Notes: generated from the letters alone by a model not told the origin. A DNA stretch of 64,000 bases from G965215145 sp965215145 (GCA_965215145.1 OZ244038.1:124001-188000), one strand, 5' to 3'; shown: positions 17,037 through 25,805, counted from the first letter of the stretch. Translations and numbers: made by a program.

Positions 17037-17753
17037 CTGCGCACGCTCGTCATCATCCCCGCCTTCAACGAGGCCCGCTCCATCGGCCGGGTCGTCGGCG
17101 ACCTGCCGGACGGCGTGGGCGAGGTGGTCGTGGTGAACAACGCCTCGGCGGACGAGACCGAGCGGAACGCCCGCGCCGCCGGCGCCACGGTGCTCCGCGA
17201 GGAGCGGCGCGGCTACGGCTGGGCCTGCCTCCGGGGGATCGCCTACGCCCGCGCGCTCCCGCCCGCGCGCCGCCCCGACGTGGTCGTCTTCCTCGACGGC
17301 GACTACTCCGACCACCCGGACGAGCTCCCGCATCTCCTCGCCCCTATCGCGCGCGGCGAGGCCGACCTCGTGATCGGGTCGCGCATCCTCGGGGCGCGCG
17401 CCGGCCGTGTCCAGCCCGGCGCGATGCTGCCGCAGGCGCGCGTCGGCAACCGCGTGGCGTGCGGGCTGATGCGGCTGCTCTGGGGCGCCCGCTTCACCGA
17501 CCTCGGCCCGTTCCGCGCCATCCGCTTCGCCGACCTCCTCGCGCTCGGGATGGAGGACCGGACCTACGGGTGGACCGTCGAGATGCAGATCAAGGCCGTC
17601 CGCGCCGGGCTCCGCTGCGCCGAGGTGCCCGTCTCGTACCGCCGGCGGATCGGGGTCTCGAAGATCACCGGCACGGTCAGCGGCACCGCCCGCGCCTCGG
17701 CCAAGATCCTCTGGACCATCGCGCGCTACGCCACCCGGCCGGTGGGCCGGTAG
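17037..17753 (+). CDS. Family 2 glycosyltransferase (dolichyl-phosphate-glucose synthase-like)
   Basis: A GT-A glycosyltransferase of about 238 residues: the first strand TLVIIPAFNEARSIGRVV, then VVVVNNASADET and the DXD-like VVFLDGDYSDHPDELP, followed by LVIGSRILG and FTDLGPFRAIR, typical of polyprenyl-phosphate glycosyltransferases. It likely uses a nucleotide sugar and an undecaprenyl or similar lipid carrier. The conserved N-terminal strand begins only four codons after a CTG (17037), and no ATG, GTG or TTG lies between that strand and an in-frame stop at 17007. A rare CTG start or a local sequence error is therefore needed; starting at the next GTG/ATG would delete the nucleotide-binding strand. 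Confidence 0.85.
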   Translation: MRTLVIIPAFNEARSIGRVVGDLPDGVGEVVVVNNASADETERNARAAGATVLREERRGYGWACLRGIAYARALPPARRPDVVVFLDGDYSDHPDELPHLLAPIARGEADLVIGSRILGARAGRVQPGAMLPQARVGNRVACGLMRLLWGARFTDLGPFRAIRFADLLALGMEDRTYGWTVEMQIKAVRAGLRCAEVPVSYRRRIGVSKITGTVSGTARASAKILWTIARYATRPVGR

Positions 17754-17772
17754 ACAGGGGACGGGAGACGGG

Positions 17773-17936
17773 GCGCTACGGCGTGTTCGGAAACTCCAGA
17801 AGGCTGTCATCCCGAACCCTGATCCGGGATCTCGGGGAGTCTGAGGTGGCCTTCTGAGATCCTGAACGCGAAGCCTCCCCGCAGGGAAAGAAGTTCAGGA
17901 TGACACAGAGGGGAGTTTCCGAACAGCGCCTAGCAC
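17773..17936. mobile_element. MITE-like element with 25-bp terminal inverted repeats
   Basis: A 164-bp element with no ORF lies in the 367-base spacer before ilvE. Its ends (17773-17797 and 17912-17936) are inverted repeats matching at 20 of 25 positions, with the inner 13 bases TGTTCGGAAACTCC-like and identical. The inside holds TGTCATCCCGAA and its partner TTCAGGATGACA, so the whole can fold on itself. This is the structure of a non-autonomous transposable element; the TGTTCGGAAA end resembles IS5-family ends, which is a guess. Confidence 0.65.
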
Positions 17937-18120
17937 TTCGCCGGGCGCTGAGTCAAGTTCGGGTCATTCGGCTCAGCGCCCCTACAGGCAGCGGGGGGTC
18001 TCGGGTGGCGCCAACCCTCTGCTCGCTACTCGCTGCCCGCTGGAATCGAAACCGCGCCGGGCTGACCCTGTTGATCCTGTATCTTCAGCTCCATCCCCTC
18101 TTCACCCGACGAGACCTCTG

Positions 18121-19089
18121 ATGCAGCAGCACGACATCTGGTTCGACGGCGAGCTCGTCCCCTTCGAGAAGGCCACCGTCCACGTCCTCTCCCACGTCCT
18201 CCACTACGGCTCCTCCGTGTTCGAGGGGATCCGCTGCTACGACACCGACGACGGGCCGGCCATCTTCCGCCTCCCCGAGCACCTCCAGCGCCTCGCGGAC
18301 TCGGCCAAGATCCACCGGATGCAGATCCCCCACGACCTCGACGCGCTGACCGAGGCGTGCATCGACACCGTCGCGACCAGCGGGCTCGGGGCGTGCTACC
18401 TCCGCCCGCTCGTCTTCCGCGGGCAGGGGCCCATGGGCGTCAACCCGCTGAACAACCCCGTCGTCACCATCATCGCCGTGTGGGCCTGGGGGAAGTACCT
18501 CGGCGACGAGGCGCTCGAGGAGGGCGTCGACGTGCAGGTCTCCTCCTGGAACCGGAACGCGCCGAACACGATGCCGTCGCTGGCGAAGGCCGGCGGCAAC
18601 TACCTCAACGCCTCGCTCATCAAGATGGAGGCGATCCGGAACGGCTACAGCGAGGGGATCGCGCTCTCGCCGAACGGGCTGCTCTCCGAGGGCTCCGGCG
18701 AGAACCTCTTCCTCGTCCGCTCCGGCCGCATCTACACCCCGCCGACGGGGCTCTCGGTGCTGCCCGGCATCACGCGGGACTCCGTGATCACGCTCGCCCG
18801 CGAGCGCGGCTACACCATCGAGGAGAAGCTGATCCCCCGCGAGGCGCTCTACATCGCCGACGAGATCTTCTTCACCGGCACCGCCGCCGAGGTCACCCCC
18901 GTCCGCTCGGTGGACAAGATCGCCATCGGCCGGGGCCGCCGCGGGCCGATCACCGAGGAGCTGCAGGCCGCCTACCTCGACGCCGTCCACGGCCGCTCCG
19001 ATCACACCGACTGGCTCACGCCCGTGCCTGCCCGCGAAGCTGAGGCAGCACCTGCGACCAACGGCGCCGCGCACGAGCCCGCTGTCTAA
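18121..19089 (+). CDS. ilvE: Branched-chain amino acid aminotransferase
   Basis: A 322-residue class IV PLP-dependent aminotransferase that transfers amino groups to the keto acids of Leu, Ile and Val. Visible features are the N-terminal DIWFDGELVPFEKATVHVLSH, HYGSSVFEGIRCY, the PLP-lysine region NYLNASLIKMEA, the SPNGLLSEGSGENLFLV signature and EIFFTGTAAEVTPV. Length matches IlvE. The C-terminal ~25 residues (PAREAEAAPATNGAAHEPAV) are an unconserved Ala-rich tail. It stands alone here, not in an ilv operon, and is convergent with the transporter gene only 6 bp away. Confidence 0.95.
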   Translation: MQQHDIWFDGELVPFEKATVHVLSHVLHYGSSVFEGIRCYDTDDGPAIFRLPEHLQRLADSAKIHRMQIPHDLDALTEACIDTVATSGLGACYLRPLVFRGQGPMGVNPLNNPVVTIIAVWAWGKYLGDEALEEGVDVQVSSWNRNAPNTMPSLAKAGGNYLNASLIKMEAIRNGYSEGIALSPNGLLSEGSGENLFLVRSGRIYTPPTGLSVLPGITRDSVITLARERGYTIEEKLIPREALYIADEIFFTGTAAEVTPVRSVDKIAIGRGRRGPITEELQAAYLDAVHGRSDHTDWLTPVPAREAEAAPATNGAAHEPAV

Positions 19090-19095
19090 CTAGGG

Positions 19096-20256
19096 CTACT
19101 CGTCCTCGTCGTCGGGAGGGGGCTCGGGGTCGCGGAGCTCCTCCTCGGCGAAGATCTCCGCCTTCGGCGCGTCGTCCTCGCCCTCCGGCCGGGCCCACGG
19201 GAGGTCCGCCGTGATGGTGTCGAGGACGGCCTTGAGGAGGCCGACGAGGATCGGGCCAAGCACGATGCCGGGGACGCCGAAGGCGTAGACGCCGGCGACG
19301 AGGCCGATGAACATCCAGTAGAAGTCGAGGACGTGGCTCTTGGCCGAGGCCAGCTTCGGGCGGATGAAGAGCGAGAGCACGACGGTGTTGACGAAGGCCC
19401 CCCCGACGACCATCCCGACGGCCTGCCACGGCGCGTCCTGGAACACGAGGAGGTACCCCGCCACCGGGAGGTACACCGACCACGACCCGACGACGGGGAA
19501 GAACCCGATCACGAACGTCGCCAGCGCGAGCACCACCGCGAGCGGGACCCCGAACACGAGGCACAGCACGAGGATCACCAGCGACTTCAGCGTCTGCGTC
19601 ACGAGCGTCCCGTAGACGGCGCCGTAGAGCACCCCGCTGACGTTCTCCTCCATCGACTCGGCGAGGTCGGCGTAGCGGGCCGGCACCTTCCCCCGGAGGT
19701 AGGCGATGATGGTCTCGGCGCTCGTCAGCACGTAGAACGCCGTGAAGAGGAACACCGAGGCGCCCACGGCGAACCGCGCCAGCGCGCTCTGCAGCCCCGC
19801 CGGCGCCGAGGTCGCCAGCGCCGCCGCCTCGTCGAGCAACTCGCGGATGGAGTCCTGCGCCTGCACCTGCCCCGTGAACGGGAGCCGGTCGAGCGTCGCG
19901 TCGATCTGCGCGGCGACCTCGGCCGTGTGGGCATCGAGGTACTCGGCCGCCGCACGGACCTCGAGGTAGCCGTAGATGAACAGGGCGAGGACGGGGACGA
20001 TCAGCAGTACCAGCGTCACGACCGCCGCGAGCGCCTCCCGGCCCGTCCGCTCCTCGAGCCAGCAGTAGACCGGGCGGAGGTAGATCGCGACGATGGCGCC
20101 GAGCACCGCCGCCACGAAGACGCGGTGCACCATCAGCACGAACAGCGCGATCACGACGACGAGGAACGCCACGCGCACGAACCCCCGCCGGACGTCGGTC
20201 ATGGGGAGGTCGGACAGCCGGAGGCGACCGGGAGCGGAGGGGCGGCGGGTGCTCAT
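19096..20256 (-). CDS. AI-2E family (UPF0118) membrane transporter
   Basis: A 386-residue integral membrane protein with about eight hydrophobic segments arranged as in the AI-2E/PerM family: an early pair (VAFLVVVIALFVLMV, VFVAAVLGAIVAIYL), a third helix, a soluble central helical region (about residues 105-160), and a C-terminal cluster with VLALATFVIGFFPVVGSW, GAFVNTVVLSLFIRPKL and GVPGIVLGPILVGLLKAVL. Members have been proposed to export autoinducer-2 or act as Na+/H+ antiporters, so the substrate is uncertain. The C-terminus is very acidic (PEPPPDDEDE). Its start overlaps the PAP2 stop by 4 bp, so the two genes form an operon. Confidence 0.9.
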   Translation of the reverse strand: MSTRRPSAPGRLRLSDLPMTDVRRGFVRVAFLVVVIALFVLMVHRVFVAAVLGAIVAIYLRPVYCWLEERTGREALAAVVTLVLLIVPVLALFIYGYLEVRAAAEYLDAHTAEVAAQIDATLDRLPFTGQVQAQDSIRELLDEAAALATSAPAGLQSALARFAVGASVFLFTAFYVLTSAETIIAYLRGKVPARYADLAESMEENVSGVLYGAVYGTLVTQTLKSLVILVLCLVFGVPLAVVLALATFVIGFFPVVGSWSVYLPVAGYLLVFQDAPWQAVGMVVGGAFVNTVVLSLFIRPKLASAKSHVLDFYWMFIGLVAGVYAFGVPGIVLGPILVGLLKAVLDTITADLPWARPEGEDDAPKAEIFAEEELRDPEPPPDDEDE

Positions 20257-21023
20257 GGGCTCTGTTCCTGCGTTCGGTTCACCTCTCTATCGGCCGCCCG
20301 CCCCGCACGATACAGCGCGGCGGTCAGCGCCGCCAGCCACGCCGCCCCGACCACGGCGCCGGCCGCGACGTCGCTCGGCCAGTGCGCCCCAAGCCGCAGC
20401 CGCGCCCACCCGACGATGCCGGCGAGGGCCAGCAGGAGCGCGACGATCAGCGCTCGCTCCAGCCAGTTCCCCGAGCGTCGCGCCCACAGGAACGCGAGCA
20501 GCCCGTAGATCACCGTCGTGTTGACGGCGTGGCCGGACGGGTACGAGTCGAGGCCGGGTGCGGCGATCCCCCCCTGGACGACCTCCGGGCGCGGGCGGTC
20601 CCACACGGCCCACGCCGCGAACACGAGCAACTTGATGCCGACGTAGGCGAGGGGGAACGAAAGGGCCAGCAGCGGGCGCCGCGCCCGCGCCGCCATCACC
20701 GTGGCTGCGAGGACCAGCGGGATCAGGACGGCCGAGCTCCCGAGGCTCTCCCACCAGATCCCCGCGTCGAACGAGAGCGGCCCCGCGATCACGCGGTCCA
20801 GCAGCCGCTCGTCCCACCCCTGCATCCCCCGTCCCATCAGCCCTCGGCCCACCCACACGACGGCGAAGGCGACGAGCACGGCGAGGCCGAGGCCGAGCGC
20901 GAGGGTTCCAAGCCAGACGGCCCAAACCCGCCGGGGCGTCTCGGCAGCAGCGGCTCGGAAGGTGGTCCACGTCGAGCGGGCGGCGCGGACGAGCGCCCAC
21001 CGGGGTGTAGCGGAGAGGGGCAT
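20253..21023 (-). CDS. PAP2-family phosphatase
   Basis: A 256-residue membrane protein with the three PAP2 motifs: K-x7-RP in KLLVFAAWAVWDRPRPE, the central PSGHAVNT, and R-x3-G-x-H-x3-D in ARLRLGAHWPSDVAAG. Five to six hydrophobic helices surround them. The family removes phosphate from lipid phosphates such as undecaprenyl pyrophosphate or phosphatidic acid at the outer face of the membrane. Translation is coupled to the downstream AI-2E transporter (4-bp overlap). The substrate cannot be settled from sequence. Confidence 0.92.
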   Translation of the reverse strand: MPLSATPRWALVRAARSTWTTFRAAAAETPRRVWAVWLGTLALGLGLAVLVAFAVVWVGRGLMGRGMQGWDERLLDRVIAGPLSFDAGIWWESLGSSAVLIPLVLAATVMAARARRPLLALSFPLAYVGIKLLVFAAWAVWDRPRPEVVQGGIAAPGLDSYPSGHAVNTTVIYGLLAFLWARRSGNWLERALIVALLLALAGIVGWARLRLGAHWPSDVAAGAVVGAAWLAALTAALYRAGRAADREVNRTQEQSP

Positions 21024-21122
21024 AGGAGAAGTGGGAGAAACGGAAGCTACGGCGGACGCACCTCAGGCGCCCCGGCTCCGTAGCATGGGCCCTCAGCCGC
21101 GCGCCCTAAACCCGCCCGAACG

Positions 21123-21662
21123 ATGGAGACCCCGCTCCGCCCTGATCCGGCTCCGGCCTACGAACGTGACGACCGTCCCTACGTCCCCGACCTCAGTGTC
21201 GGCTACCTGTTCGGCCGAGGCTGGGAGGCATTCAAGGAGCACCTCGGCGTCCTCGTCGGCGCCTTCGTCGTGCTCGTCCTCCTCAACAGCCTCCTCAACG
21301 ACCTCGGCAGGGACGGCATCTCGGGGCTCGACGGCCTGCTCTCGCTGGCCTCGCTCGCGGTCTCGGGGCCGCTCACGGCGGGGATGTACTGGATGGGGCT
21401 GAAGGCCGTCCGCCGCGAGCCCGTCGAGTTCCGGGACCTGTTCAGCGGGTTCGAGGTGTTCGGCCGCGCGGCGGGGGTCTACATCCTGATGATGCTCGCC
21501 GTCATCGTCGGCCTCATCTTCCTCATCGTGCTCGGCGTCGTGCTGTCCTTCATCACGCTCGCCGGGCTGCTCGCCCTCGTCATCGGCGTCTTCTTCACCG
21601 GGGCCTTCAGCGTGGTCGTCGCCGCGGCGGCCTACGAGGAGCTGGCCCTGGCTGAGGAATGA
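21123..21662 (+). CDS. Uncharacterised multi-span membrane protein
   Basis: A 179-residue protein with a soluble N-terminus (ETPLRPDPAPAYERDDR) and four or so hydrophobic helices (LVGAFVVLVLLNSLLN, LASLAVSGPLTAGMYWM, GVYILMMLAVIVGLIFLIVL, LALVIGVFFTGAFSVVVAA). The order SVGYLFGRGWEAFKEHLG followed by GPLTAGMYWMGLKAVRREP resembles DUF975/YesN-like bacterial membrane proteins, though it is shorter, ending soon after the last helix. Function unknown. Transcribed alone, divergent from the PAP2 gene. Confidence 0.7.
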   Translation: METPLRPDPAPAYERDDRPYVPDLSVGYLFGRGWEAFKEHLGVLVGAFVVLVLLNSLLNDLGRDGISGLDGLLSLASLAVSGPLTAGMYWMGLKAVRREPVEFRDLFSGFEVFGRAAGVYILMMLAVIVGLIFLIVLGVVLSFITLAGLLALVIGVFFTGAFSVVVAAAAYEELALAEE

Positions 21663-21718
21663 GGAGGGCCACCGGAGGCGACACCAGGGCCGGGTCCGGA
21701 TTTCACGGTGGGGTAGCC

Positions 21719-21750
21719 TTGCGGGCCGAGCGCGGGCGCCTTTAGATTGG
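21719..21750 (+). promoter_or_regulatory. Candidate Bacteroidota-type promoter for the UDG gene
   Basis: TTG at 21719-21721 and TAGATTGG at 21743-21750, separated by 21 bases, match the Bacteroidota sigma-A pattern TTG-N19/20-TAnnTTTG. It lies about 125 bases upstream of the UDG start codon. Confidence 0.4.
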
Positions 21751-21874
21751 CGGCCCGCCCCGACGGGTCTGAGGCGTCCTGAGCGCCGATCCCATCGGTG
21801 CCGCGTCGGGAACGACGGCCTCCGTCCCCGGCGCCCTGCGTTCCCCCGCCGCCCCTCCCGACGACGGTTCCGCT

Positions 21875-22663
21875 GTGCTCGACCTGCTGCGTGAGGCCCG
21901 AGGCACGCTGGCTCTCCAGCGCGCCCTCGCGGGCGACCTCCTCCCGGCCGCCCCTGTGGCCCCCGTACCGCCGGCCGACCCCGACGACCCCGACGCCTCC
22001 ATGCCCGACCTCTTCGGCGCCCTCCCGGACCCGACCCAGGACCCCACCCTCTCCCCCTACGAGCGCGTCGAGGCCCTCATCCCCGAGGGGCACCCGGTCC
22101 GGGAGATGGACTCGCTCCAAGAGGTGTTCGACTGGATGAAGGACACCGTCCTCGTCCCCATCGACGAGAGCCGGATCAACCCCGTCCTCGGCACCGGCGA
22201 CCCGGCGGCCGACCTGATGGTCATCGGCGAGGCGCCGGGCGCCGACGAGGACCGCACCGGCGAGCCGTTCGTCGGCCGCGCGGGGCAGCTCCTGAACAAG
22301 ATCCTCGCGGCCGTCAACTTCGAGCGCGAGGAGGTCTACATCACGAACATCCTCAAGAGCCGCCCGCCGAACAACCGCGACCCGCTGCCCGACGAGGTCG
22401 CGGCCCACGTCCCCGTCCTCTACAAGCAGATCGCGCTGGTCCGCCCGAAGATGCTGCTCGCCGTCGGGAAGAGCGCGGGCAACGGGCTGCTGGAGCGGAA
22501 GTCGTCGCTGGCCTCGCTGCGCGGGAAGTTTCAGGATTTCTACGGCCTCCCGCTGATGGTGACGTACCATCCGGCGGCGCTGCTCCGCAACCCGCAGTGG
22601 AAGCGGCCGACGTGGGAGGACATGAAGCTCCTCCGCACCCGCTACGACCAGCTCACGGGCTGA
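21875..22663 (+). CDS. Family 4-like uracil-DNA glycosylase lacking the Fe-S cysteines
   Basis: A 262-residue protein with the family 4 core: motif A LMVIGEAPGADEDRTGEPF, then GRAGQLLNKILAA, YITNILKSRPPNNRDPLPDE and the C-terminal motif TYHPAALLRNP. It removes uracil from DNA. In canonical family 4 enzymes four cysteines hold a 4Fe-4S cluster; here the corresponding sites read VPIDESR in place of the CxxC region and ILKSRPP in place of KCRPP, and the whole protein has no cysteine. The Ala/Pro-rich first 60 residues are unconserved. Start GTG 21875 is the earliest plausible; ATG 22002 would still keep the domain. It lies just upstream of dnaB and could be co-transcribed. Confidence 0.88.
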   Translation: MLDLLREARGTLALQRALAGDLLPAAPVAPVPPADPDDPDASMPDLFGALPDPTQDPTLSPYERVEALIPEGHPVREMDSLQEVFDWMKDTVLVPIDESRINPVLGTGDPAADLMVIGEAPGADEDRTGEPFVGRAGQLLNKILAAVNFEREEVYITNILKSRPPNNRDPLPDEVAAHVPVLYKQIALVRPKMLLAVGKSAGNGLLERKSSLASLRGKFQDFYGLPLMVTYHPAALLRNPQWKRPTWEDMKLLRTRYDQLTG

Positions 22664-22721
22664 CCCCTCCGCCACCCCGCCCTCACCCACCCCCGGCCGC
22701 GCGCCGGCTCCCTCCCCCTCA

Positions 22722-24314
22722 ATGGCGGAACCCGACGACCCCCGGCAGCGACCGATCCGTATCGACGAGAGCGCGGCGAGCATCCCGCTCGAGAAGCTGA
22801 CCGCCCGGCGCGGCGCCTCGCGCGCGGCGCGGGCCAACGTGATCGCGCTCCACGAACAGGCCGGGCGCGTGCCGCCGCAGGCGGCGGACGTCGAGCAGAG
22901 CGTGCTCGGGGCGATGCTCATCGAGCGCGAGGCGATCCCGAAGGCCATCGAGGTCCTCCCCCACGAGGCGTTCTACGACGGCCGCCACCAGCGGATCTAC
23001 GAGGCCATGCTCGGGCTCTTCGAGCGCGGCAACCCCGTCGACCTCGTGACGCTGACCGAGGAGCTCAAGCGGCGGGGGGAGTTCGAGCACATCGGGAGCT
23101 ACTACCTCTCGGAGCTGACCACGCGGGTGGCGAGCGCGGCCAACGTCGAGTACCACGCCCGGATCATCGCGGAGAAGAGCCTGCTCCGCCGGATGATCGA
23201 GACGATGACGACCGTCGTCGGCGAGGCCTACGACCCCGGCACCGACGCCTTCGACCTCCTCGACCGCGCCGAGCAGAACATCTTCCGGATCTCCGAGAGC
23301 CAGCTCCGCAAGGGCGCCCGCTCGATGCAGGACGTCGTGATGGAGACGTTCAAGCAGCTCGAGGCGCTGACCGAGCGGGAGGGCGGCATCACCGGCGTCC
23401 CGAGTGGGTTCCACGCCCTCGACCAGATGACGGGCGGCTGGCAGAACTCGGACCTCGTCATCATCGCGGCTCGACCCTCGATGGGGAAGACCGCCCTCTC
23501 GCTCGCCGTCGCCCGGAACGCGGCGAAGGACCCGCGCTACGGCGTGGGCGTGGCTTTCTTCTCGCTGGAGATGAGCGCGTCGCAGCTCGCCCAGCGGCTC
23601 CTCACGAGCGAGGCCCGCGTGGACGCGCAGGCCGCCCGCACCGGCCGGCTCTCGGACGAGGACTGGCAGAAGCTGGCCCGCGCCGCCGGCACCCTCTCGG
23701 CCGCGCCGATCTTCGTGGACGACACGCCGGGCCTCGGCATCCTCGAGCTCCGCGCGAAGTGCCGCCGCCTCAAGGCCGAGCACGACATCGGCCTCGTGGT
23801 CGTGGACTACCTCCAGCTCATGCACGGCACGCGGGACAACCGCAACTCGAACCGCGAGCAGGAGATCGCGCAGATCTCGCGGAGCCTGAAGGCCCTCGCC
23901 AAGGAGCTCGACGTGCCGGTGATCGCGCTGGCCCAGCTCTCCCGCGCGGTCGAAACAAGAGGAGGGGATAAACGACCGCAACTCAGTGACTTGCGCGAAT
24001 CGGGATCCATCGAGCAGGACGCCGACGTGGTGGCGTTCATCTACCGCGCCGAGCGCTACGGCATCACCGTGGACGAGCACGGCAACTCGACCGAGGGGCT
24101 CGGCGAGGTCATCATCGGGAAGCAGCGGAACGGCCCCATCGGGAACGTCCGCCTCGCGTTCGTGAACCAGTACGCGCGGTTCGAGAACCTGGAGACGTAT
24201 TACGGCGGCGAGCCGGGCTACGAGTTCAACGCACCGCCCGCGCTCCCCCCCGGCGGCGGGGCCTACGAGGACGTGCCGCCCCCTCCCCCGCCGTCAGGCG
24301 ACGCGCCGTTCTAG
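22722..24314 (+). CDS. dnaB: Replicative DNA helicase DnaB
   Basis: A 530-residue DnaB. The N-terminal primase-interacting domain is clear (QAADVEQSVLGAMLIEREAI, HEAFYDGRHQRIYEAM, NPVDLVTLTEELKRRG), followed by the RecA-like motor with Walker A AARPSMGKTALSLAVA, FFSLEMSASQLAQRLL, Walker B LVVVDYLQLMHG, the DnaB signature LKALAKELDVPVIALAQLSR and DLRESGSIEQDADVV. It unwinds DNA at the replication fork. The C-terminal tail is Pro/Gly-rich (PPPPPPSGD). No intein interrupts it. Convergent with the truncated methyltransferase. Confidence 0.97.
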   Translation: MAEPDDPRQRPIRIDESAASIPLEKLTARRGASRAARANVIALHEQAGRVPPQAADVEQSVLGAMLIEREAIPKAIEVLPHEAFYDGRHQRIYEAMLGLFERGNPVDLVTLTEELKRRGEFEHIGSYYLSELTTRVASAANVEYHARIIAEKSLLRRMIETMTTVVGEAYDPGTDAFDLLDRAEQNIFRISESQLRKGARSMQDVVMETFKQLEALTEREGGITGVPSGFHALDQMTGGWQNSDLVIIAARPSMGKTALSLAVARNAAKDPRYGVGVAFFSLEMSASQLAQRLLTSEARVDAQAARTGRLSDEDWQKLARAAGTLSAAPIFVDDTPGLGILELRAKCRRLKAEHDIGLVVVDYLQLMHGTRDNRNSNREQEIAQISRSLKALAKELDVPVIALAQLSRAVETRGGDKRPQLSDLRESGSIEQDADVVAFIYRAERYGITVDEHGNSTEGLGEVIIGKQRNGPIGNVRLAFVNQYARFENLETYYGGEPGYEFNAPPALPPGGGAYEDVPPPPPPSGDAPF

Positions 24315-24340
24315 ACCACGACTTGGTCGGCGGCACGCCC

Positions 24341-24810
24341 TCAGCGGATGAGGCGGTAGAACCGGAAGAGGTCGTAGTCGAGCGGGAGCACCTCGAGGTC
24401 GCGGAGGCCGGCCTCTTGCGCGTACCGGCGGAGCGTGTCGGTCCGCATCACCGTGCCGGTCGCGGCGCACGTGTGCCCCGAGCAGTCGGCGATGCCGACG
24501 GGGAGGCAGTGGAATGCGCTGAACCCGTAGAACAGCCGCTCCAGCACGTCGGCGTCGGGGGCGAACCCCTCGGCCACGCGCTCGTCCACGACGAGGACGG
24601 TGCCGTCCAGCTTCGCCAGCCGCCGCATCGTGGCGAGCGCAGCGACGGGGTGCCCCATGTCGTGCACGCACTCGACCGCGATCACGAGGTCGTACTGCCC
24701 CTCCAGGTCGGGGTCGGCGATGTCGTGGTGATGGATCCGCACCCCCTCCTGCAGAAGCTCCGTGCAGAGCGGGTTGCTCTCGACGGCTAGGCGGTTCAGG
24801 TCGTTGTGGA
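24341..24810 (-). pseudogene. Truncated SAM-dependent methyltransferase, 3' part only
   Basis: About 155 codons continue cleanly to the stop at 24341 and match the C-terminal half of class I methyltransferases: YDLVIAVECVHDMGHPVAAL, MRRLAKLDGTVLVVDERV, FHCLPVGIADCSG, TVMRTDTLRRYAQEAGLRDLE and the end YDLFRFYRLIR. Strand 1 with the glycine-rich SAM motif I is missing: upstream of about 24810 the frame lies inside the WYL regulator gene in another phase. The remnant overlaps the regulator's stop codon, so the regulator (or a rearrangement bringing it) replaced the 5' half. An in-frame GTG at 24742 could still start a short product. Confidence 0.7.
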
Positions 24811-25788
24811 CTCTGCATAGTGCTCCGCTAGCGCGCGTGCCCGCTCCTGGAGCCTGTCGCGCAGTCCCTCCGGCTCCAGGGCGACTACGTCTGTGCCGTA
24901 CCGGAGCAGCCACCGGGCCACGTAGTCGAGGTTCTCGAAGTAGAACGTGACCCGGATGCCCTCGTCGGTCTCCACCACCTCCTCGACCTCGGCCGGGATG
25001 CTGCGCTTGGCCCAGCGGTAAGCACGGGGACGGAAGCGCAGGGTGATCCTCTCGTTGCGGGGGCTCGACCCCTTCTCCCTTAGGTACTCCTGAAGGTTGA
25101 AGGTCTCCGGAGGCTGGAACGAATCCATCAGCACCCGCATCTTGCGGATGCGGTCGAGGCGGAAGTTGCGCACGTCCCTGCGGAGGTGGTCGTAGGCGAT
25201 GAGGTTCCACGAGTCCGAATAGTACACGAGCCCGAGCGGGTCCACCTTCCGCTTCGTCAGCTCATCCCGACTCGCCACGTAGTACTCCATCCACACGCTC
25301 CGCTGCCGAGCGACGGCTTCGGAGAGCTCGTACCACTGCCCCTGCTCGTCGTGACCGCCTCCGGGGTCGAGGTTGCGGACGTAGGGCGCGATCACGGTGC
25401 TCTCCTGCAACCGGTCGATGTAGACCCGGATGGGCTCGGGCAGCACAGAGCGGATCTTCAGCGCGACCTCGTCGGCGTCCGTCCGCAATGAGTTGTCGGG
25501 CTGCAGCTTTGTGAATGCGGTGCCGACGAGGAGCGTCGCCGCCTCACGGGCGGTGAACATCAGGGGGGGGAGCTGGTAGCCCTCGAGGATCTCGTATCCA
25601 CCCCCGTCGGCGTAGGTCAGTGGGACGCCGGACTCCGAAAGCGTCCGCAGGTCGCGGAAGACCGTGCGTCGGCTGACGCCGAAGTGCTCGGCGAGATCCT
25701 TCGACGTCATGCTCGGGCGGTTCTGCAAGAGCAAGACCAGGGCGAACAGACGTTCGGTCTTGTTCAGTGTGCGCTCCGACTGCGGCAT
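24796..25788 (-). CDS. WYL-domain transcriptional regulator (YafY type)
   Basis: A 330-residue regulator: N-terminal winged HTH (ERLFALVLLLQNRPSMTSKDLAEHFGVSRRTVFRDLRTLSE, residues ~12-55), a wing (ADGGGYEILEGYQLPPLMFT), then a WYL domain about residues 150-230 with VDPLGLVYYSDSWNLIAYDHLRRD in place of the W-Y-L core and a C-terminal WCX domain. WYL proteins sense ligands, often nucleic acid-derived, and regulate stress, DNA-damage or defence genes. A dyad overlapping the upstream region could be its operator. Located between rsmG and the methyltransferase remnant, on the same strand as rsmG. Confidence 0.9.
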   Translation of the reverse strand: MPQSERTLNKTERLFALVLLLQNRPSMTSKDLAEHFGVSRRTVFRDLRTLSESGVPLTYADGGGYEILEGYQLPPLMFTAREAATLLVGTAFTKLQPDNSLRTDADEVALKIRSVLPEPIRVYIDRLQESTVIAPYVRNLDPGGGHDEQGQWYELSEAVARQRSVWMEYYVASRDELTKRKVDPLGLVYYSDSWNLIAYDHLRRDVRNFRLDRIRKMRVLMDSFQPPETFNLQEYLREKGSSPRNERITLRFRPRAYRWAKRSIPAEVEEVVETDEGIRVTFYFENLDYVARWLLRYGTDVVALEPEGLRDRLQERARALAEHYAESTTT

Positions 25789-25805
25789 GGGGATCTGCGG
25801 TGGGG

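Noticed and set aside
21701..21714. TTTCACGGTG as a fourth parS-like site
   Set aside because: Only one half of the palindrome is present; the other arm reads GGGGTAG.
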